NCBI RefSeq assembly: GCF_000834635.1
Contig: NZ_JXQV01000041.1
Coordinates: forward strand, 1-48,179
Direction: 5' to 3'
DNA length: 48,179 nucleotides
Source: Agrobacterium tumefaciens
GTDB lineage: Bacteria > Pseudomonadota > Alphaproteobacteria > Rhizobiales > Rhizobiaceae
Shown: piece by piece, positions 43,057 to 48,179 of the stretch
Numbering within the stretch: position 1 is the stretch's first letter
Layout: the number at the start of each line of letters is the position of its first letter
Program-made: the position numbers and the translations under genes
The notes under the pieces: model-generated
Databases searched by the model: none
Told to the model about the DNA's origin: nothing
Seen by the model: the letters and a program-made list of their open reading frames with translations, nothing else

Positions 43057-43587
43057 GTAGCTACCTCGGCCCATAACGCTTCATGAAGTCCAGCAGCTGT
43101 ATTCATTTCAAATCCCTCTATTTGACGAACGAACTACTTCACAGGGCATTTGGACGTTATGTCATTGAAGTAGAATCGACGAGCTAAAATTGAACGTCTG
43201 CTTCCGACAAGAGGTGCCGTTCGACCGGTGGCGTGCGAGGGTCGGGTATGTCCCAAATCCTACCGGTCCCACTTCAACTGGAGCGATGTCTGCTTTCAGG
43301 AAACCGGCGGCAACACCTGTATGACCGAGATAGAAGCGCAAAGCTGCCATGGAGAATGGGCAGCAGCGCCCATTGAGCAAAAACACCGTATCAAGATTTC
43401 CAGGTCTTGAAAGGACTCGAACCAGCGACCCGCTGTTCAGTGCGACCAAACTATTGAAATCTTGCACCCGCTTGTCCACGGGTCAGGAGGATTTGAGTTC
43501 ACCTAGAGGATTGTAACCAACTTCGTTGCTGACAGCGCTGCTCGCGTCTAAGGTGCAGTTACATCTCCTTAAGCACGAAAGCCGCAA
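43057..43587. promoter_or_regulatory. 531-bp divergent spacer between the three-gene operon and the SIR2 operon
   Basis: Both operons start outward from this region, so both promoters should lie here. A minus-strand frame at 43162-43479 has no good start and is not called. At 43402-43423 there is a stretch related to 5339-5360, and GGACTCGAACC at 43413-43423 matches a tRNA T-loop box on the minus strand, but the arms do not pair into a tRNA. Confidence 0.5.
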
Positions 43588-44775
43588 GTGACCACCTCCA
43601 TTGTTCTCGGCAAAGACCTCCCGCCCCTGCCCATGGACTTGCTCACGGCGAGAGATCATGGCGAAGTATTGTTCATTGTCGGCGCCGGAGCCTCCTACCC
43701 GGCCCCCTCCTCACTTCCGGATTTCGGCGGCCTGGTAGCAGACATCTACGCGGAAGTGGATCCCGCGATGAGCGGACCACTCGCGGCCGTGCAAAAGAAG
43801 GGCGGCCCCACTTGGGAAACTGTGCCGAATCTTCTGACCCACCAACAGCGCACAGAGCTAAAGTTTTTTGCCCAACATGAATATGATGTTGTTCTTGGCA
43901 TGCTGGAGCGTCGCATTGATGGCGACCCGAGCAAGGCCAGTACGCTTCGGCGGGCAGCGCAGACGGTGCTAGACCGGACTGTCGAGCCTAACCCCCTGCA
44001 CTCGGCCCTCGTGCGTCTCGGCCAACGCTTCGGGCAGACGCTGCTAGTGACGACCAACTTCGATCGTCTTCTTAGCATCGCCGCTAAACGCGAAAAATAT
44101 TCAGATTCCGCCTTCGCTCTCGGTGAGATTCCAAATCCCAGCCGAAACACTGAATTTGCAGGAATTCTGCACATCCACGGAATGCTGCCGCTCAAATCGC
44201 AAAGGGGCTCGGCGCTGATACTCACGGACCAGGACTTTGGCGACGCATATCTCAGGCGCCATACCGTCACATCCTTTCTCTACGACGCAGCCCGCATCTT
44301 TCACCTAGTTCTAGTCGGCTACAGCGCCAATGACTCCCCCGTGCGCTACCTACTGAACGCTATTGCCGCCGACGAGAGGCACTTCAATGACCTCAAGCCT
44401 CGTTACGCGTTCGTCGGTTGCGCAGCGGGAGATGACCGCACGGCGATCGAATGGCGGTCGCGCGGTATTACGCCGATACCCTACGATCGAGCCAATAAAC
44501 ATAAAGCGTTGACTGAGGTATTGTCACGGTGGTCGGAGATCATCCCGGACAAGCGCAACACAGCGCGCGTGCAGACGTATCTCAAAACCGTTGCCAAGCT
44601 GGATCCTGATGGGTCAGACGGGGTCGCAGCGCAATCCTTCCTTCGATACTACATCAGCCGGTGCAACCCAAGCGAGCAAGCAGAGCTCGCGCGGCTCCTT
44701 GCCTCCTGCAAGGCATCACCGAAATGGCTCACGACGATGAACCAGGTGGTTCGCGATACGCCGAGGAGACGTTAA
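43588..44775 (+). CDS. SIR2-domain defence-type protein
   Basis: 395 residues from GTG 43588. Sirtuin NAD-binding features are intact: VLFIVGAGASYPAP (GAGAS at 32-36), LLVTTNFDRLLSIAA (TTNFD about 154-158), catalytic-type His in ILHIHGMLPL (about 195) and the later LVGYSANDSPVRYLLNAIAA (about 244-262). Such stand-alone SIR2 domains in defence islands usually hydrolyse NAD+ when a partner senses infection, killing or arresting the cell. The C-terminal about 100 residues (after GITPIPYDRANKHKALTEVL) are helical. The stop is one base before the start of the 751-aa partner, so they form a two-gene operon. NADase activity is inferred. Confidence 0.88.
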   Translation: MTTSIVLGKDLPPLPMDLLTARDHGEVLFIVGAGASYPAPSSLPDFGGLVADIYAEVDPAMSGPLAAVQKKGGPTWETVPNLLTHQQRTELKFFAQHEYDVVLGMLERRIDGDPSKASTLRRAAQTVLDRTVEPNPLHSALVRLGQRFGQTLLVTTNFDRLLSIAAKREKYSDSAFALGEIPNPSRNTEFAGILHIHGMLPLKSQRGSALILTDQDFGDAYLRRHTVTSFLYDAARIFHLVLVGYSANDSPVRYLLNAIAADERHFNDLKPRYAFVGCAAGDDRTAIEWRSRGITPIPYDRANKHKALTEVLSRWSEIIPDKRNTARVQTYLKTVAKLDPDGSDGVAAQSFLRYYISRCNPSEQAELARLLASCKASPKWLTTMNQVVRDTPRRR

Positions 44776-44776
44776 G

Positions 44777-47032
44777 GTGAGAACACCGCGATTGTCGGAT
44801 AACGATGCAATCATCGCCCAGAACACGCGCGTGTTTGCGATGGAACGTCTCGAAGACCGCGAATTCCTGGAATGGGCGCTCGCGCTGCGGTACCATCAGC
44901 TGGCAGAACGCACCGCGCTCAAGGACCTTCTCGAGTTCCGGGTCGTAGATGTTGTGGAACCCTACAGGCAGGCGTGGATTTACCTGCTCGAATATTGGGA
45001 CGACTCAACGGCTGACAGTGCATACGATCGGCTGCTTCTAAAACGGGAGCTGAATTCAGGCGCCTCTCCATCTCAAATAATCAAGCTCATTACCGAAGCT
45101 GTTCGGCCGCGGATAAAAGTCGAGAGCGGCCAAAAATACGAAGCTTTCGGCCGCAAGCGCGCAAAGCATCCCAAAACCGTAGGAGATATCTTCTGGGTTT
45201 CGATTGATGGCGGGGAGCGGCTCACCCCCGAAGAGATTGGTTTGGCGAAGATCAACGACCGCGACTTTCTCTTCGAGCTGGCGACCGCGCTAAACGCTGT
45301 TCTGCTCACTGGGCTTAACCAGGCGCGGCGGATCGGGATGATTGCTAGCGATGCGGACTCGACGGTCTGGCTCGTCCATCGCGTCTATTTCGTGCCCGCA
45401 GGACAGTTTGCTGAAGGTGGAGGAGAGCCGGACCGCTACAGCAAAGGGTTCGCGCCGACCACAAAGCTGCTTTACGCGGTTTTCGAACGCCTGGGTAAGA
45501 TCGATCGGCCAGCTACACTAAGGGTAATGACAGCCTGGGATGTCGATCGTTGGAAACTGTACAAGCGGCTCTGGGCAGCTGCTGCCCGAGATGAAGCCCT
45601 CGTCAGCGGCACCGAGGTCGGTCGATTCCTGGCTTCCTTGGACGATACCGAGTTCTGGTGGACGGATGCGTTTCCCGAGTTTGCAGAACTCCGTGCAGTC
45701 CGATGGTCTTCGCTTCCCGATGATGTGGTTGCGCCAATCGAGCAGCGGCTCGTCAATGGCGAACCGATTGCAGGACTGAAAAAAAGAATGGGAAAAGACA
45801 ACGCCAAAAGAGCGGTTGCGCGCAGGAGCGTCACCGAATTGCAGCGAATTAAGGCTGGGGGTGGTCATCTTTCGATACCGACGGAAGCATGGCTAGCAAA
45901 GACTCTTCTTCAGCACCCCCGAAAAGGTGACGTGGCTTCCGTCACGGAGGGCTTCAATCCTGGCGTTAGAACACTGATTGACGATCGAAGCGGCGATCCA
46001 ACCTTTGGAGATGTTCCTCCCGGAAAACTTATTGACGAACTTGCGCGTCATCTGAGTGACGAAGGCTGGGAAAGCAAAAACCGCGCGGCTTCGGACTTCA
46101 TTGGGCGAAACCCAGCCCTCATTCTTGGTCTTCTCGCTGACGCGCCCAAGTCGCCGGCTCGCGCAAAGGTCTGGCAGGCCTTCGGCTATGGTTTCAGGCC
46201 CTCCGATTTGAATGTTACGATCGAAACGGCAAGCCCTGAAGATAAAGGGTTGATCCCCGTGACGCTCAAAGCCTGTATTGAGATTGCGCGTCTAGACGAG
46301 GCGACGATCGAAGAGGCGTTACAGGGGCTCACTTCCTGGATGTCGATCTGGGATCGGCTGTTGAATGGCGAGGACGATCTCATCCGGGCGTGGCTGGCTC
46401 TTTGGCCCACCGCAGTTGAAACGACGAACCAGAGCGCCGAGAAGAAGGTTCCCCTGCGGGACCGCAGCTACTCTAGCGCTGTCGGCAATCTCGTTTCTGC
46501 TTTTATGCGAGCGTGCCCGAGCTTCAAGAAAGACACGAAACCGCTGGCTGACTCACCATGGCGCGACGCGTTGGCCGGCATCGAACTGACGAAAGGCGAA
46601 GCGAAGCTACAGGCACAATATCAGTTGCTGAGCAGCTTCAACTACTATTGGGCGGCCGACGAAGATTGGTCACGAGTGAACCTACTTGACCCTCTGATCT
46701 CGGCGGCTGGTGCGAGTATCGAACTCTGGCATGGTTTCGTCCATAGCCGCTTTCTGCCTCCGAAAAACGTCTTGGAAGAGTTGGGACCGCACATGATAGC
46801 CGCAGCGGTAGGAAACGAATTGCTGGACGAAGCTCGGGGCTCGCTCAGCCAGCGGGTAGTGTTTTCGACGATCATTGATATGCGCGACGGCCAGAAGCTG
46901 GCAATTCCCTCGCACCTGACGCAGCAGATGCTACGTATCGGGGGAGATCCGGTACGGACCCGTGCGCTCGATGCGATGAAAAACTATCTCAAGGACGACA
47001 AGGCGGAGCCAAAGGATGCCGGTAAAAGGTAA
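44777..47032 (+). CDS. Large partner of SIR2 protein, 751 aa, C-terminus altered by IS66 insertion
   Basis: GTG 44777 with GAGGAGACGTTAAG upstream, one base after the SIR2 stop. The protein is large, soluble, helical and Trp/Asp-rich (RQAWIYLLEYWDDSTADSAY, SLDDTEFWWTDAFPEFAELR) with a basic patch near 338-360 (LKKRMGKDNAKRAVARRSVT). I do not recognise a named domain. By analogy with other SIR2 pairs it would be the sensor or scaffold that controls NAD+ depletion. The last codons AAA AGG TAA run into GTAAGCG, the typical tip of an IS66 element, so the stop codon belongs to the insertion and the native C-terminus may be missing. Confidence 0.75.
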   Translation: MRTPRLSDNDAIIAQNTRVFAMERLEDREFLEWALALRYHQLAERTALKDLLEFRVVDVVEPYRQAWIYLLEYWDDSTADSAYDRLLLKRELNSGASPSQIIKLITEAVRPRIKVESGQKYEAFGRKRAKHPKTVGDIFWVSIDGGERLTPEEIGLAKINDRDFLFELATALNAVLLTGLNQARRIGMIASDADSTVWLVHRVYFVPAGQFAEGGGEPDRYSKGFAPTTKLLYAVFERLGKIDRPATLRVMTAWDVDRWKLYKRLWAAAARDEALVSGTEVGRFLASLDDTEFWWTDAFPEFAELRAVRWSSLPDDVVAPIEQRLVNGEPIAGLKKRMGKDNAKRAVARRSVTELQRIKAGGGHLSIPTEAWLAKTLLQHPRKGDVASVTEGFNPGVRTLIDDRSGDPTFGDVPPGKLIDELARHLSDEGWESKNRAASDFIGRNPALILGLLADAPKSPARAKVWQAFGYGFRPSDLNVTIETASPEDKGLIPVTLKACIEIARLDEATIEEALQGLTSWMSIWDRLLNGEDDLIRAWLALWPTAVETTNQSAEKKVPLRDRSYSSAVGNLVSAFMRACPSFKKDTKPLADSPWRDALAGIELTKGEAKLQAQYQLLSSFNYYWAADEDWSRVNLLDPLISAAGASIELWHGFVHSRFLPPKNVLEELGPHMIAAAVGNELLDEARGSLSQRVVFSTIIDMRDGQKLAIPSHLTQQMLRIGGDPVRTRALDAMKNYLKDDKAEPKDAGKR

Positions 47033-47110
47033 GCGCGAGTTTCTATACGCCTTCCTCTCTTAAATGCTGTCAGGCATGGAGGTTTCCACTTAACATAGGT
47101 GGACACCTTG

Positions 47111-47542
47111 ATGGACAAAGACACTCTTAAATTCCCCTCCTCAAAACAAGATCGCGACCGCCGGCGTCGCTATGATCCCGCATGGAAGCAGCGGCTGGTC
47201 GAGGCGTGTTCAGAGCCGGGGGTTTCGGTATCACGGCTGGCGCTTCAACACGGGGTCAACGCAAACCTTGTGAGAAAATGGATCAAGAATGCTCGGCACG
47301 TATCTGTGTCATCGACATCGGCGTTCGTGCCGGTTCAGATCACAGCGGCAAGCGGCAAGTTCGATATTGAGATGCCAAATGCAGGGAACGAAGAGCCGGC
47401 ACGCAGAGTGCACGGGACCCGCTCCCCGTCGAAGGTGAGTGCGTCATTGCCAAATGGCGTGATGCTGTCGCTTGAATGCGATGACGTGGACGCTTTGACA
47501 ACGATCATCGGAGCGCTGGCTCATGTTCAAGCTAAACGCTGA
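47111..47542 (+). CDS. tnpA: IS66-family TnpA protein
   Basis: 143 residues from ATG 47111 (a GTG at 47099 is possible). The N-terminal helix-turn-helix is DRRRRYDPAWKQRLVEACSE with VSVSRLALQHGVNANLVRKW. The C-terminal part LPNGVMLSLECDDVDALTTI is typical of TnpA of this family. Its 3' end overlaps tnpB by 20 bases. Confidence 0.93.
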   Translation: MDKDTLKFPSSKQDRDRRRRYDPAWKQRLVEACSEPGVSVSRLALQHGVNANLVRKWIKNARHVSVSSTSAFVPVQITAASGKFDIEMPNAGNEEPARRVHGTRSPSKVSASLPNGVMLSLECDDVDALTTIIGALAHVQAKR

Positions 47543-47876
47543 TATCCAGGTTTACCTGCATCGTGAACCGATCGACTTCAGGGCGGGGATCAATAGCCTT
47601 GCGGTCCTGGTCCAGGAGACGATGGCGCTCGATCCGTTCGCTCCTGCTGTCTTTGCATTTTGCAATCGCCGGCGTGACCGGATGAAGCTCCTGTTTTTTG
47701 ATCGATCCGGTTTTGTGCTGGTTTTGAAACGGTTGACCGAAGACAAGTTCCGATGGCCGCGCCGCGAGGTGCCGGTGGTGACGCTGACGACAGAACAGCT
47801 TCATTGGGTTCTCGACGGCATCGATATCGACGCGATGGTCCGCCATCCCTTGCGGCAATATGAGATTGTCGGCTGA
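47523..47876 (+). CDS. tnpB: IS66-family TnpB accessory protein
   Basis: 117 residues. The standard TnpB pattern is IQVYLHREPIDFRAGINSLA, FAFCNRRRDRMKLLFFDRSG, FVLVLKRLTEDKFRWPRREV and LTTEQLHWVLDGIDID. It overlaps tnpA and precedes tnpC by 52 bases. Appears intact. Confidence 0.94.
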   Translation: MFKLNADIQVYLHREPIDFRAGINSLAVLVQETMALDPFAPAVFAFCNRRRDRMKLLFFDRSGFVLVLKRLTEDKFRWPRREVPVVTLTTEQLHWVLDGIDIDAMVRHPLRQYEIVG

Positions 47877-47928
47877 AGGGACGATCTGAGCAGTTGACGC
47901 GGCCGGGCGGTTCAGATTCAAAACTGTG

Positions 47929-48179
47929 ATGAACAGAGCCGGTGAACCTGATGTTGCAGTGCTGATGGCGCAGTTGGCGGCAAATGCCGCCGAAATTACT
48001 GCGCTGAAAGCCGAGAAGGAAGCGCTCTCTCGCCGCGTCGTCAAACTCGAAGAGGAACTGGCACTCGCAAAGCTGCATCGTTTTGCACCGCGCAGCGAAA
48101 AGCACATTGATCGCCTGTTCAACGAAGCCGAAATTGCTGCGGACGAAGATGGCAGTGACGACGGCGATGCTGCCATCGA
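47929..48179 (+). CDS. tnpC: IS66-family TnpC transposase (N-terminal part, runs off right edge)
   Basis: Opens at ATG 47929 and stays open to the window end (about 83 residues). It begins MNRAGEPDVAVLMAQLAANA with a heptad-type coiled coil (EITALKAEKEALSRRVVKLE), then LHRFAPRSEKHIDRLFNEAE, the leucine-zipper-like N-terminus and conserved FxxxSE box of IS66 DDE transposases. The catalytic core is beyond the edge. Confidence 0.9.
   Translation, partial: MNRAGEPDVAVLMAQLAANAAEITALKAEKEALSRRVVKLEEELALAKLHRFAPRSEKHIDRLFNEAEIAADEDGSDDGDAAI

Larger units (their letters stand above)
47029..48179 (+). mobile_element. IS66-family insertion sequence (left part, runs off right edge)
   Basis: Begins at GTAAGCG (47029-47035), a usual IS66 terminal sequence, followed by tnpA, tnpB and the start of tnpC in standard order and spacing. 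The element is different in sequence from the tnpA-tnpB remnant at 39746-40452 and lies in opposite orientation. The right end is outside the window. Confidence 0.8.

Noticed and set aside
43413..43423. Possible tRNA gene: GGTTCGAGTCC-like T-loop box on the minus strand
   Set aside because: The bases flanking the loop do not pair into a T-stem and no acceptor, D or anticodon arm could be drawn.
43162..43479. Minus-strand frame of 105 codons in the divergent spacer
   Set aside because: No ribosome site and it would cover the promoters of both operons; no recognisable domain.

Overview
The window looks like an accessory, repeat-rich part of a Rhizobiaceae-type alphaproteobacterial genome (Agrobacterium/Rhizobium-like). 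The reasons are soluble PAS-PAS chemoreceptors ending in a WEEF tail, an HWE-family histidine kinase beside a single-domain response regulator, many IS66-type fragments, and a moderately GC-rich codon style broken by visibly AT-richer islands. No rRNA, convincing tRNA or CRISPR array was seen. The species and replicon cannot be told from sequence alone.

Left part (1-10.7 kb): the 5' part of a chemoreceptor gene (minus strand, runs off the left edge); a class II Fic protein preceded by four alternating TGCGGAGA boxes; a tyrosine-recombinase-like gene split by one in-frame TAA; a small lipoprotein; a ParD/ParE-type toxin-antitoxin pair; a VOC/glyoxalase-fold protein; a membrane GGDEF diguanylate cyclase; and a ketopantoate-reductase-family protein.

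Middle part (10.9-32.3 kb): mainly signalling. A CHASE4-GGDEF-EAL gene is present twice, 18,973 bp apart, within a 2.4-kb near-identical duplication (10923-13322 and 29896-32295). Between the copies lie an ArsR-type regulator, an HWE kinase, a CheY-like regulator overlapped with an HPP-CBS membrane protein, a decayed IS110/IS1111 element with 12-bp inverted repeats, and a FecR-like secreted protein coupled to a CHASE2-PAS-GGDEF-EAL protein with a degenerate GGDEF motif. They are followed by an IS66 remnant, a second VOC protein, a cold-shock protein, a complete soluble chemoreceptor, and an IS3-type remnant. Four c-di-GMP enzymes in about 24 kb is unusually dense.

Right part (32.9-47.0 kb): a defence island. 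An uncharacterised 338-aa protein precedes a two-gene operon that I recognise as RADAR (rdrA ATPase, rdrB split adenosine deaminase). After an IS66 tnpA-tnpB remnant come two divergent gene sets sharing a 531-bp spacer. Leftward is a tightly coupled three-gene operon of unknown function (two ATGA overlaps). Rightward is a SIR2-domain protein followed one base later by a 751-aa partner. A second IS66 element begins inside the last codons of that partner and supplies its stop codon, so the partner may be truncated.

RADAR is a published system. The best candidates for something undescribed are the three-gene operon at 40581-43056, the SIR2/751-aa pair, and the possibility that these five genes between the two IS66 elements form one unit.
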